Origin: Prochlorococcus sp. AG-363-P06
GTDB taxonomy: Bacteria > Cyanobacteriota > Cyanobacteriia > PCC-6307 > Cyanobiaceae
Assembly: GCA_003280025.1 (NCBI GenBank)
Contig: QCGD01000003.1
Span: 1 to 64,000, forward strand
Direction of reading: 5' to 3'
DNA length: 64,000 nt
Shown: positions 55,666 to 64,000 of the stretch, piece by piece
Layout of the letters: each line of letters begins with the position of its first letter
Numbering within the stretch: the first letter of the stretch is position 1
Program-made: the position numbers and the translations under genes
The notes under the pieces: generated by a model
What the model saw: the letters and a program-made list of their open reading frames with translations, nothing else
Databases searched by the model: none
What the model was told of the DNA's origin: nothing

Positions 55666-56613
55666 TCAAGCTACTAAATAACTATGGCCTATAGCTATAG
55701 CTGTAACTAACATTCCAAAGATCAAAAATGGTTGAGCACTTGCCTGATATTTGACATCATATTTCAAAGGGTCTCTAAGTAACCACATATCTTGAAAAGT
55801 AATTTGAGGAATTATAAGTAAAACCAAAATTACAGATGCTAGATGCTGTCCAATAATAATTAATACCCCTACCATTGCTAATTGAAAAATGTCAATTAGT
55901 CCTGCACTTATACGACTGGCATTTTTAATTCCAAATACTACTGGTAAGGAAGTCAAGCCCAACTTGGAATCCCCTTCAACACTTTTGAAATCATTTATAA
56001 CGGCTATACCAAGTCCAGAGATACTATAAGCAAGTGTTAGTAATGCAGTAACAAGAGTTAATTTCCCAAACAAAGCTTGTCCTGCCCACCAAGGTAGAGC
56101 TATATAAGATGCTCCCAATGCATAATTTCCTAACCAACCATTTTGTTTTAATTTGAGAGGTGGGGCAGAATATATATAACTAACAAAAGAACCACCTAAT
56201 GCTAAAAGTAAGACAGAGGGGAAAGTATGTTTAGCATATAAATCTAATAGAAAAGCGACTATTAATCCAGAAATAAGTAATACCCATATTTGTATTTTTA
56301 CTTCTTTAATTGAAATTTTTCCAGAGGGGATTGGTCTGTTAGGCTCATTAATTGCATCAATTTCTTTATCAAAAAAGTCGTTTATGGTTTGGGTATAACC
56401 CGTTAGCAATGGTCCACTCATAAGCATGCACGCTAATGATGCCAAAACATTGCTAAATGTCCACGTAAAATTTCCACTCGCAGCTGCACCACAAATAACT
56501 CCCCATATCAAGGGGATCCATGTAATAGGCTTCATTAATTGTATACGGAGTTTCCAAATACTTGAAGTCTCAGTAGCACCTTTAATGCCTAATAGTTGTT
56601 TTGGATCATTCAC
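55666..56613 (-). CDS. chlG: Chlorophyll synthase
   Basis: Prenylates chlorophyllide with phytyl (or geranylgeranyl) diphosphate, the last step of chlorophyll synthesis; in this genus the product is a divinyl chlorophyll. The 315-residue UbiA-family protein has eight or nine membrane segments, the first Asp-rich motif NDFFDKEIDAINEPNRPIPSG and the second region NDFKSVEGDSKLG. It is followed by the DUF2862 gene upstream on the same strand. Confidence 0.94.
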   Translation of the reverse strand: MNDPKQLLGIKGATETSSIWKLRIQLMKPITWIPLIWGVICGAAASGNFTWTFSNVLASLACMLMSGPLLTGYTQTINDFFDKEIDAINEPNRPIPSGKISIKEVKIQIWVLLISGLIVAFLLDLYAKHTFPSVLLLALGGSFVSYIYSAPPLKLKQNGWLGNYALGASYIALPWWAGQALFGKLTLVTALLTLAYSISGLGIAVINDFKSVEGDSKLGLTSLPVVFGIKNASRISAGLIDIFQLAMVGVLIIIGQHLASVILVLLIIPQITFQDMWLLRDPLKYDVKYQASAQPFLIFGMLVTAIAIGHSYLVA

Positions 56614-56622
56614 TTTAGTTAC

Positions 56623-56847
56623 TTAACCTTTTTCAAGTTCTTCAGGGAAAAACCAGCTTTCCTCACCATTTTGGAATTTTGCAGTAATTCCAATACTATT
56701 GCCGTCAGTCATTTTATAACCAGATATCATTGCTCTTGGATTAGAGGATATTTGATCAAGTAATTTTGCAGGTAGTCTATCTTTAACCTTGTTAATGTTA
56801 ATTTTAATTTTACTACCAATCTTAGGTAATACTTTTGTTTCAGCCAT
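56623..56847 (-). CDS. DUF2862 family protein
   Basis: A 74-residue small basic protein with MAETKVLPKIGSKIKININ, VKDRLPAKLLDQIS and SWFFPEELE near the end. It is typical of the cyanobacterial DUF2862 family, function unknown. It lies upstream of chlG on the same strand, nine bases from it, so it is probably cotranscribed. Divergent from hisF, 59 bases away. Confidence 0.8.
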   Translation of the reverse strand: MAETKVLPKIGSKIKININKVKDRLPAKLLDQISSNPRAMISGYKMTDGNSIGITAKFQNGEESWFFPEELEKG

Positions 56848-56906
56848 AAGGGGTAAAATGGAAGCTATTATGCAAGATTAACAGTATTTGGACATTTTTT
56901 TTTAAA

Positions 56907-57677
56907 ATGGTAGCTCTTCGTTTAATTCCTTGTTTAGATGTAGCCAATGGCAGGGTGGTAAAAGGGGTTAATTTTGTTAACCTTAGAGACTCTGGTGATC
57001 CTGTTGAATTGGCTTGTAAGTACTCAGATGAAGGGGCAGATGAATTAGTCTTCCTAGATATTAGGGCAAGTGTTGAAAATAGAAGAACTTTAATTGATCT
57101 TGTTTCTAGGACAGCAAAGTCAGTAAAGATTCCATTTACAGTTGGTGGTGGGATAGATTCCATTTCTTCGATTAATGATCTTTTAAGAGCAGGAGCAGAT
57201 AAAGTTAGTTTGAATTCTTCTGCTGTTAAAAATCCAGATTTGATTTATAAAAGTTCTGAACAATTTGGCTCTCAATGCATTGTGATTGCTATTGACGCTA
57301 GAAGAAAACTTAATAAATGTAATGAATGGGATGTATATATAAAGGGAGGGAGAGAAAATACTGGTTTAGATGTATTAAATTGGGCAAAAAAGGTTGAGGA
57401 ATTGGGAGCAGGAGAAATTTTATTAACTTCAATGGATGGTGATGGCACCCAGAGTGGATATGATTTGCTTTTGACACAATCAGTCGCAAATGCTGTTAAT
57501 ATTCCTGTAATTGCATCTGGTGGAGCTGGCTGTCTGGATGATATTTATGATGTTTTTAAAGAAGGTAAGGCATCTGCAGCACTATTGGCATCATTACTTC
57601 ACGATAAAAAACTTACTATAAATGAAATAAAAACTTTCTTACTAGAGAAGGAACTCCTAATTAGACCAAATGAATAA
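56907..57677 (+). CDS. hisF: Imidazole glycerol phosphate synthase cyclase subunit
   Basis: Forms IGP and AICAR in histidine biosynthesis with the glutaminase HisH. The 256-residue TIM barrel begins [22 protein letters not shown] with the catalytic aspartate (Asp11) and has [10 protein letters not shown], a second aspartate in [13 protein letters not shown], and [16 protein letters not shown]. Length and motifs are complete. menG follows 46 bases later. Confidence 0.96.
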   Translation: MVALRLIPCLDVANGRVVKGVNFVNLRDSGDPVELACKYSDEGADELVFLDIRASVENRRTLIDLVSRTAKSVKIPFTVGGGIDSISSINDLLRAGADKVSLNSSAVKNPDLIYKSSEQFGSQCIVIAIDARRKLNKCNEWDVYIKGGRENTGLDVLNWAKKVEELGAGEILLTSMDGDGTQSGYDLLLTQSVANAVNIPVIASGGAGCLDDIYDVFKEGKASAALLASLLHDKKLTINEIKTFLLEKELLIRPNE

Positions 57678-57723
57678 ACATTATGATTAATCTTATATAA
57701 GGAGTTTATCTTCAGATTTAAAA

Positions 57724-58425
57724 ATGAAATTTAAAAAAAATATTGAAGTCAAAACTATTTTTAATAAAATTTCTTATAGATATGACTTTTTAAATAGTTT
57801 ATTAAGTTTTGGACTTCACAAATTATGGAAAAAGAAATTAGTTGACTTATTAAAACCCCAACAAGGTGAAGATTGGGCTGATTTATGTTGCGGAACAGGT
57901 GATTTGGCATTCCTAATTTGTAAGAGAGTTGGTCCTAATGGTTCAATAACAGGGATTGATAGTGCAAAGGAAATTCTAAATATTGCAAAGAAAAAGGCAG
58001 AACGTGTTAAAAATAAATTTATCAATTGGGAAAGTAAAGATATTTTAGAAATAGATGAATATGCGAGAAATTTTGATGGGGTTTGTATGTCATATGGCCT
58101 AAGAAACTTAGAAAGCGTTGAAAAAGGAATAAAAAAAGTTTTTAGTCTTTTAAATGATAAAGGAAGAGCTGGATTCTTGGATTTTCATCATTCAAGAAAA
58201 AATTCTTTATCAAATATTTTTCAAACAATATATTTAAGGTTAGTAGTAGTTCCTATTTCAAGAGTTTTTAATTTAAGTCGAGAATATGCTTATATTGAAG
58301 AAAGTATTAATAATTTTCCAAGGGGCAATGAGCTGATCTTAATAGCAAAAGAAGTTGGATTTGAAAGAATTGAATATAGAACTATTTTTTGCGGTCAAAT
58401 GGGGATATTGATTTTAGGGAAATAG
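57724..58425 (+). CDS. menG: UbiE/MenG-type C-methyltransferase
   Basis: A 233-residue SAM methyltransferase of the UbiE/MenG family, in cyanobacteria the phylloquinone (2-phytyl-1,4-naphthoquinone) methyltransferase needed for photosystem I. It shows FNKISYRYDFLNSLLSFGLHKLWK, motif I DLCCGTGDLAF, FDGVCMSYGLRNL and the C-terminal NFPRGNELI. Motifs are intact. Convergent with the DciA-like gene. Confidence 0.92.
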   Translation: MKFKKNIEVKTIFNKISYRYDFLNSLLSFGLHKLWKKKLVDLLKPQQGEDWADLCCGTGDLAFLICKRVGPNGSITGIDSAKEILNIAKKKAERVKNKFINWESKDILEIDEYARNFDGVCMSYGLRNLESVEKGIKKVFSLLNDKGRAGFLDFHHSRKNSLSNIFQTIYLRLVVVPISRVFNLSREYAYIEESINNFPRGNELILIAKEVGFERIEYRTIFCGQMGILILGK

Positions 58426-58434
58426 ATAAATTAC

Positions 58435-58917
58435 CTATATATTCTTTCTCCAACAAAAAGTACATTTCCCCCATCGCGATATCTCTCCCTTAGGAGTTGG
58501 GCAATTACAGATATTGCAGATGCTCATATTATTTCTATTTACTCTACTGGGATGATTCTCCCAAAGTAATTTTGGATTGGGGTTATTAAGATTTACAGGC
58601 TTTAGCTCATAATTTTGTATTATCCTGATTTCATTTAAATTAATTCCAATTTTTTCTATTCTTTCTTTTAATCTATGTTTGTTGTAAATTAACGCTTGGC
58701 GCCACTGTGGATGATTAACTGTAATAGTTAGTATTTTTTTTTCAAATTTTAATGGTTTACATTCCTTAAATAATTCTAAACCTATTAATTGTTTCCAATT
58801 TTCATTAATTTCTGAAAGCTTATTTAAGTCTTCCCAAGATTTCTTGAAATCATCAAGACAATTTTTTAATGATTTTGGATTTCTTTTTTTTAGTATTGGT
58901 AAATATTTTTTGTTCAA
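58435..58917 (-). CDS. DciA-like (DUF721) protein with C-terminal zinc ribbon
   Basis: A 160-residue protein whose core matches DUF721/DciA: a KH-like module (WKQLIGLELFKECKPLKFEKKILTITVNHPQWRQALIYNK) that in bacteria lacking DnaC loads the replicative helicase. The C-terminus adds four to five cysteines (CNICNCPTPKGEI...GKCTFCWRK), a possible zinc ribbon found in some cyanobacterial versions. Helicase-loading activity is inference from the domain. It is divergent from birA. Confidence 0.8.
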   Translation of the reverse strand: MNKKYLPILKKRNPKSLKNCLDDFKKSWEDLNKLSEINENWKQLIGLELFKECKPLKFEKKILTITVNHPQWRQALIYNKHRLKERIEKIGINLNEIRIIQNYELKPVNLNNPNPKLLWENHPSRVNRNNMSICNICNCPTPKGEISRWGKCTFCWRKNI

Positions 58918-58967
58918 TTTGTATAATTATCTTATATAAGATTAAAGTTAATATAATCTTAAAAAAG

Positions 58968-59744
58968 TTGCATATTTATTTTAATAAAAGATTTGTGAAA
59001 GGTATAGGAGCAGCGGCGAAAACTATTTATTACTTAAAAAAAATACAGATTATCCATCCATATTGGAGACTTCAATACAAAATAAAATGTAGAAGTACTG
59101 AAAATGAACTTTCTACTTGGCTTGGTTATTCAGAAATGAAAATAAATCAGCCAATAGCCATAATTGCTAGAGAACAATTTTCAGCTTTTGGTCAGAATTC
59201 AAGGTACTGGTTTTCCCCTAAAGGTGGAATTTGGTTAAGTGCGGCTTATCCAATTTTTTCTAAAAATTTCTCAAGCGAAACCTTTAGCTTGTCTTTAGCA
59301 ATTAATTTATGCCAAATGTTTAGGCAGGAAAATATAAAAGTTAATTTGAAATGGCCAAATGATATTTTTTTTGATTCAAAAAAATTGATAGGGTTTTTGC
59401 CTAGGGTAATCACTAGAGGCAAGGAAGTTATATATGTAAGGATAGGTCTTGGTATGAATGTTTTAAATAAAACTCCTTCAGAGGGGATCTCATTAGCGAA
59501 AGTACTCAGAACCAAAAACATTAGTGAATATTATTGGACTGCAAAAATCCTTAAGGCTTTTCATGATTCCATTGATTGTAATAATAAAAAAGAATATGTT
59601 ATCCAACAAGCAAATAAGTTTCTTGCTACAAGCCTTTTACCTAAAGGTTATAGTCCTAATGAATGGAAGATTAAAGATGTTGATTCTAATGGGAATTTAA
59701 GAATATACAATCAAACCCAAGAAAAAGTACTAACAAGGTTCTAA
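58968..59744 (+). CDS. birA: Biotin--[acetyl-CoA-carboxylase] ligase
   Basis: Attaches biotin to the carboxyl carrier of acetyl-CoA carboxylase. Features are REQFSAFGQNSRYWFSPKGGIWLSAAY (biotin/ATP loop), KVNLKWPNDIFFDSKKLIGFL and IGLGMNVLN. No helix-turn-helix repressor domain is seen. The frame is open back to 58869, but that would overlap the divergent DciA-like gene by 49 bases; the TTG at 58968 (or GTG 58995) gives a normal single-domain ligase of about 250 residues. Start is uncertain. Confidence 0.85.
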   Translation: MHIYFNKRFVKGIGAAAKTIYYLKKIQIIHPYWRLQYKIKCRSTENELSTWLGYSEMKINQPIAIIAREQFSAFGQNSRYWFSPKGGIWLSAAYPIFSKNFSSETFSLSLAINLCQMFRQENIKVNLKWPNDIFFDSKKLIGFLPRVITRGKEVIYVRIGLGMNVLNKTPSEGISLAKVLRTKNISEYYWTAKILKAFHDSIDCNNKKEYVIQQANKFLATSLLPKGYSPNEWKIKDVDSNGNLRIYNQTQEKVLTRF

Positions 59745-59750
59745 ATATAA

Positions 59751-60437
59751 TTAATTATCTTTTAGTTCTATTATTCTTCCGTCTTTAAATTTTGCTATTT
59801 TTTTGGCACGATTTGCAACTTCATTTTCGTGAGTAACTAATACAATTGTTATGCCAGACTTATGAAGTTTGTCGAAAAGATCTAGTACATCCTCAGTTGT
59901 TTTTGAATCTAGGGCACCTGTGGGCTCGTCTGCTAATAAAAGTGCTGGTTTATTAATTATAGCTCTAGCAATCGCTACGCGCTGTTGTTGACCTCCTGAT
60001 AATTGATTAGGGCGATTATTCATTCTTTCAGAAAGTCCAACTTTTTCTAATGCCTTTTTCCCTCTTTCTTCCCTGTGCTCAGCATTAACACCAGCGTAAA
60101 TCATAGGCAAAATTACATTCTCAAGTGCTGTTGCATCTGATAGAAGATGGAATTGCTGAAAAACGAAACCTAATTGTTGGCTACGAATCTCAGCTAATTC
60201 ATCATCAGATAAATTCTCAATTGGGATATCATTTAGTTTATAAATACCACCAGATGGTCTATCTAGGCAGCCAATAATATTCATAGCAGTACTTTTACCC
60301 GAACCACTTGCTCCCATTACTGCCAGATAATCACCTTTATAGATTTCTAGGTTTATGTTATCTAAGGCCTTAACTGTAAGATTACCCCTACCATATGTTT
60401 TGTATATTTTTTCTAAACTTGCAACTTTTTTAGGCAT
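59751..60437 (-). CDS. DevA/LolD/MacB-type ABC transporter ATPase
   Basis: A 228-residue ATP-binding cassette subunit: Walker A GASGSGKST near residue 40, Q-loop GFVFQQFHLL, signature LSGGQQQRVAIARAI, Walker B LLLADEPTGALDSKT, and the switch His in VLVTHE. Sequence style matches the DevA/MacB/LolD group that drives export of lipoproteins, glycolipids or antimicrobials. No permease or membrane fusion protein lies next to it. It lies downstream of ndhB on the same strand, so it may share its transcript. Confidence 0.9.
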   Translation of the reverse strand: MPKKVASLEKIYKTYGRGNLTVKALDNINLEIYKGDYLAVMGASGSGKSTAMNIIGCLDRPSGGIYKLNDIPIENLSDDELAEIRSQQLGFVFQQFHLLSDATALENVILPMIYAGVNAEHREERGKKALEKVGLSERMNNRPNQLSGGQQQRVAIARAIINKPALLLADEPTGALDSKTTEDVLDLFDKLHKSGITIVLVTHENEVANRAKKIAKFKDGRIIELKDN

Positions 60438-60453
60438 TTATTAAATAATTATT

Positions 60454-61974
60454 TTACGAAATATTGCTAGTTATAGCAATAATTTCTTGTAAAAAAGGAG
60501 TCTCTGAAATAGCTGTGTTAGCTAATTTAAAAAGAGGATTAGAAAGTATTCCTCCAAGAGCTGTTATCGCCACGCAAGTATACAGTGCAATTCTTAAGGG
60601 AGGCAATCCTACAATTCCCCAGCTTACTTCAGGATATGATTTAACGATATCTGAAGCTTCCTGAGGTTCTTTAACTACCATCATTTTTATCACTGAAATG
60701 TAGTAATAAATAGAGATAACTGAAGTTACTAGTCCAATGATTACTAATAGATATTGATGATTAGCCCAACCAGCGAAGAATAAATATATCTTTCCAAAGA
60801 ATCCCAACATTGGAGGTAAACCACCAAGAGAAAGAAGACAGAGGCTTAAACCTAATGTAATGAGAGGATCTTTTTGGTAAAGTCCTGAGTAATCAAGAAT
60901 TTTGTCAGACCCAGTTCTTAGAGAGAAAAGTATTACACAAGAAAAAGCACCTAAATTCATAAACAAATATGCAGCTAAATATAAAACAGCCGCTGATAAA
61001 CCATCTTGAGTTCCAGATACTATTCCAATCATTACAAATCCAGCTTGTCCTATAGAACTGTAAGCTAACATCCTTTTCATTGAGGTTTGAGCAAGGGCAA
61101 CAACATTTCCTAGAGCCATGCTCAATATGGCTAAAATAGTAAATAAAAGTTTCCATTCTTCATCGAAGGAAGAGAACGTAGTAATCAATATTCTTATTGC
61201 GAATGCAAACCCAGCTGTCTTAGAACCAACAGATAAAAAAGCTACTACAGGTGTAGGTGATCCCTCATATACATCAGGAGTCCATTGATGAAAGGGAACT
61301 GCAGCAATTTTAAATGCAACAGTTGATAAGACAAATACAAGAGCTAGAGAAGTAATGAATGATGGCTTGTTGATAATCTCTAATCCAATTGTTGCTAAAT
61401 TTGTTGAGCCACTTAATCCATAAAGAAAAGAGGAGCCATATAGATAGATGGCAGCAGCAGCTGACCCAACAAGTAGGTATTTTAAAGCTGCCTCTGAACT
61501 TCTGGGATCTCTCTTGAGATAACCAGATAGTAAATAGCTTGCTACTGATAAAGTCTCAAGAGATATAAATACACTAATAAGGTCAGTAGATCCACACAAA
61601 AGCATAGCTCCAAGAGTTGCCGAAAGAACTATCGCTGCGAACTCGCCAATAGGGCTTCCACTTTGTTCTGTATATCTCCAACTAATAAGTAAAGAAATTA
61701 AAGTTGATAAAGATATTATTGCTCTAAATGCGATTGCCAAATTATCTGAATTAAAGGATCCAAGAAATGCACTTTCTACTGGATTACTCCATTGCAAGGC
61801 CAAACTAAAAAGAGAGCTGCCAATTGATAAATAGCAAATTGTTGGTGCCCATTTTGATGCAGTTTTTTCTCCCGCTAAATCTACAAGAAGAGTCCCAACA
61901 ATACCTAGTAAAATAAAAGCCTCTGGAATAATGGCTTGAGCATTTAAATTAATTGTAAAGATTTCGTTGGGCAC
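60454..61974 (-). CDS. ndhB: NAD(P)H-quinone oxidoreductase subunit 2
   Basis: Proton-pumping membrane subunit of the photosynthetic NDH-1 complex (cyclic electron flow, respiration, CO2 uptake). The 506-residue protein has about 14 membrane helices and the conserved proton-pump motif [17 protein letters not shown]. Length is typical. Divergent from topA with about 174 bases between, which contain both promoters. Confidence 0.95.
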   Translation of the reverse strand: MPNEIFTINLNAQAIIPEAFILLGIVGTLLVDLAGEKTASKWAPTICYLSIGSSLFSLALQWSNPVESAFLGSFNSDNLAIAFRAIISLSTLISLLISWRYTEQSGSPIGEFAAIVLSATLGAMLLCGSTDLISVFISLETLSVASYLLSGYLKRDPRSSEAALKYLLVGSAAAAIYLYGSSFLYGLSGSTNLATIGLEIINKPSFITSLALVFVLSTVAFKIAAVPFHQWTPDVYEGSPTPVVAFLSVGSKTAGFAFAIRILITTFSSFDEEWKLLFTILAILSMALGNVVALAQTSMKRMLAYSSIGQAGFVMIGIVSGTQDGLSAAVLYLAAYLFMNLGAFSCVILFSLRTGSDKILDYSGLYQKDPLITLGLSLCLLSLGGLPPMLGFFGKIYLFFAGWANHQYLLVIIGLVTSVISIYYYISVIKMMVVKEPQEASDIVKSYPEVSWGIVGLPPLRIALYTCVAITALGGILSNPLFKLANTAISETPFLQEIIAITSNIS

Positions 61975-62148
61975 TTTATTAAATTGGATTAAATTAGATG
62001 TTTGATTGTAAGGGTCTAAGAGTTAATCTTAACTTGATTATAATTTGTGGGTATGATTTTTGAAATTTTCAAAAAAATTACTTGAAAAAGCTTCAAATAA
62101 TCATAATATGCCCTAGTTGAACAAAAACACCAATTTTTGAAATAAACC

Positions 62149-64000
62149 TTGGATCACACACTTGTTATTGTTGAAAGTCCCACCAAAGCGAAAACTATAA
62201 GAAAGTTTTTGCCTTCTAATTATGAAGTTCTTGCTTCAATGGGGCACGTTAGAGATCTTCCAAAAGGAGCTGCTGAAATCCCTGCTGCGGTTAAAAAGGA
62301 AAAATGGTCAAGGATAGGAGTTAATACAACAGAAGATTTTGAACCACTTTATATTGTTCCAAAAGATAAGAAAAAGGTTGTTAAAGAGTTGAAAGATGCA
62401 TTAAAAGGTGCGACCCAATTATTACTTGCAACTGATGAAGATAGAGAGGGAGAAAGTATTAGCTGGCATCTTATGCAAATACTTAAGCCTAAAATTCCAA
62501 CTAAGAGAATGGTTTTTCATGAAATTACGAAAAAGGCAATTAATAAAGCTTTAGATCAAACTAGAGAAATTGATATGGAACTTGTTCAAGCTCAAGAAAC
62601 TAGAAGAATCTTGGACAGGCTTTTTGGATATGAATTATCTCCACTACTTTGGAAGAAAGTAGCCCCCCGATTATCTGCTGGTCGTGTTCAATCAGTCTCT
62701 GTAAGATTGCTTGTCAGAAGAGAGAGAGAAAGAAGATCATTTAAAAAAGCAAGTTACTGGGGAATTAAAGCTTCTTTAGTAAAAGATAATATTACTTTCG
62801 AAACTAAATTATTTAGCTTAAACGGTCAAAGAATTTCTAATGGTTCCGATTTTGATGAACAGAAAGGTAAATTAAAACAAGGAAATAAATCTTTAATAAT
62901 TGGAGAAGAAAAAGTCAATGATTTATTGATGGCTTTGTCTTCGGAGGATTGGTTAGTTTCAAAAATCGAGAAAAAACCAGCTACTCGTAAACCAGTACCT
63001 CCATTTACAACTAGTACATTACAACAAGAAGCAAACAGGAAGCTTCGTTTATCTGCAAGAGAAACTATGAGATGTGCTCAAGGGCTATATGAGAGAGGCT
63101 TCATAACATATATGAGAACTGATTCAGTTAATCTATCCGAACAAGCCATAAAAGCTGCGAGAGAATGCGTCAGCTCAAAGTATGGTAAAGAATATTTATC
63201 TAACTCACCAAGACAATTTAGTTCATCTGCAAGAAACGCTCAAGAAGCACACGAAGCTATTAGGCCTGCAGGTGAGGTCTTTAAAACACCAAAGGAAACC
63301 AACCTAACTGGTAGAGACTTATCTCTTTACGATTTAATTTGGAAAAGAACTGTAGCTAGTCAAATGGCGGAAGCTAAGTTAACAATGATCAATGCTGAAA
63401 TTAGTGTAGGGGATGCTTTATTTAAATCAAGCGGGAAAAGTATTGATTTCGCAGGATTCTTCAGAGCTTATGTCGAGGGAAGCGATGACCCAAGTTCATC
63501 CCTTGAACAACAAGAAATTATTCTTCCAAACTTAACAACTGGAACATGCCTTGACGTTGTTAATAAGGAATCTACTTTTCATGAAACTAAACCACCTGCA
63601 AGATATACAGAGGCTGCATTAGTTAAAGTCCTCGAAAAAGAGGGGATTGGGAGGCCTTCTACCTATGCAAGCATTATTGGAACAATTGTGGATAGAGGAT
63701 ATGCGAATATATCTTCCAATACTTTGGCTCCAACCTTTACTGCTTTTGCTGTTACTGCTCTATTAGAAGAACATTTTCCTGATCTAGTTGATACTACTTT
63801 TACTGCAAAAATGGAATCTTCTTTGGATGAAATATCATCAGGTAATCTTGAGTGGCTTCCATACCTTGAGACATTTTATAAGGGTACAAATGGGCTCGAG
63901 GTGAAAGTTCAGAAAACCGAGGGTGATATTGATGGTAAAGCTTATAGGCAAGTTGATTTTGAAGACCTTCCTTGCGTAGTCAGAATAGGCTCTAACGGAC
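62149..64000 (+). CDS. topA: DNA topoisomerase I (3' end outside window)
   Basis: Type IA topoisomerase relaxing negative supercoils. The frame starts at TTG 62149 ([20 protein letters not shown]) and has no stop before the window ends. The TOPRIM motif [15 protein letters not shown] and the active-site tyrosine region [16 protein letters not shown] are present. The zinc-ribbon end is beyond the window. No in-frame disruption is seen. Confidence 0.95.
   Translation, partial: MDHTLVIVESPTKAKTIRKFLPSNYEVLASMGHVRDLPKGAAEIPAAVKKEKWSRIGVNTTEDFEPLYIVPKDKKKVVKELKDALKGATQLLLATDEDREGESISWHLMQILKPKIPTKRMVFHEITKKAINKALDQTREIDMELVQAQETRRILDRLFGYELSPLLWKKVAPRLSAGRVQSVSVRLLVRRERERRSFKKASYWGIKASLVKDNITFETKLFSLNGQRISNGSDFDEQKGKLKQGNKSLIIGEEKVNDLLMALSSEDWLVSKIEKKPATRKPVPPFTTSTLQQEANRKLRLSARETMRCAQGLYERGFITYMRTDSVNLSEQAIKAARECVSSKYGKEYLSNSPRQFSSSARNAQEAHEAIRPAGEVFKTPKETNLTGRDLSLYDLIWKRTVASQMAEAKLTMINAEISVGDALFKSSGKSIDFAGFFRAYVEGSDDPSSSLEQQEIILPNLTTGTCLDVVNKESTFHETKPPARYTEAALVKVLEKEGIGRPSTYASIIGTIVDRGYANISSNTLAPTFTAFAVTALLEEHFPDLVDTTFTAKMESSLDEISSGNLEWLPYLETFYKGTNGLEVKVQKTEGDIDGKAYRQVDFEDLPCVVRIGSNG

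Noticed and set aside
56840-57163. 107-codon minus-strand frame opposite hisF
   Set aside because: Fully antisense to the intact hisF start; shadow frame.

Overview
The window is chromosomal DNA of a very AT-rich marine picocyanobacterium, most likely a high-light Prochlorococcus. The case rests on the compact small genome style, the near absence of Shine-Dalgarno sites, frequent TTG/GTG starts, and cyanobacterial genes such as chlorophyll synthase (chlG), ndhB, pipX-pipY, sepF, DUF1823, DUF2862 and DUF4278. No sequence search was run; all family calls come from reading motifs.

Bases 1 to about 18,850 look like an accessory (island-like) region. A 5'-truncated regulator-like gene comes first, with two RNA-polymerase-alpha-CTD-like helix-hairpin-helix units and a sigma-region-4-like helix-turn-helix. 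It is followed by a tight five-gene operon (1838-9178): Z1-domain helicase, DUF4420 PD-(D/E)XK nuclease, Hsp90/MutL/MORC-type GHKL ATPase, an unrecognised protein, and a DUF6339-like protein. This gene set matches the predicted restriction-modification systems built around MutL/MORC-like ATPases, but no DNA methyltransferase is visible in the window. Facing it are an HNH endonuclease with a possible PUA-like reader domain and a MazG-like nucleotide pyrophosphohydrolase, overlapping by four bases. Next come an orphan gene, a MoxR-type AAA+ ATPase paired with a metallopeptidase/VWA protein, a large convergent leucine-rich-repeat protein, three small unknown proteins and a secreted trypsin-like protease. 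The region ends at tRNA-Thr(GGU) and tRNA-Tyr(GUA). Directly beside them lies a 31-codon remnant resembling the start of a tyrosine integrase, which suggests a decayed tRNA-targeted integrative element.

From about 19.1 kb the window is ordinary core genome. It holds aroQ-miaE-cobI-DUF1823-der-ecfT-pipX-pipY-sepF-proC; a GT4 glycosyltransferase; hpf-deoC-recO; lipB, an acyl-CoA/ACP synthetase and a YlqD-like gene; pdhC-queA; and a sulfur amino acid cluster (cysK and two Cys/Met PLP enzymes). It continues with rpsD, yidD, murE, an SDR, a class V aminotransferase, an ArsM-like methyltransferase, a DUF4278 gene with a structured leader, a NifU-like protein, mqo, lepA, an orphan DppC-type permease, trmH, small conserved genes, rsmB, a class A PBP, chlG, hisF, menG, a DciA-like gene, birA, an ABC ATPase, ndhB and the 5' part of topA.

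Two core genes are broken: a glutaredoxin-like gene (frameshift at an A7 tract, 40226-40232) and a TIGR03643-like gene (small deletion near 51920). The strongest candidates for novel biology are the methyltransferase-less Z1/DUF4420/GHKL operon with its alpha-CTD/sigma-4 neighbour, the HNH/MazG pair opposite it, the integrase remnant at the tRNA pair, and the structured leader of the DUF4278 gene.
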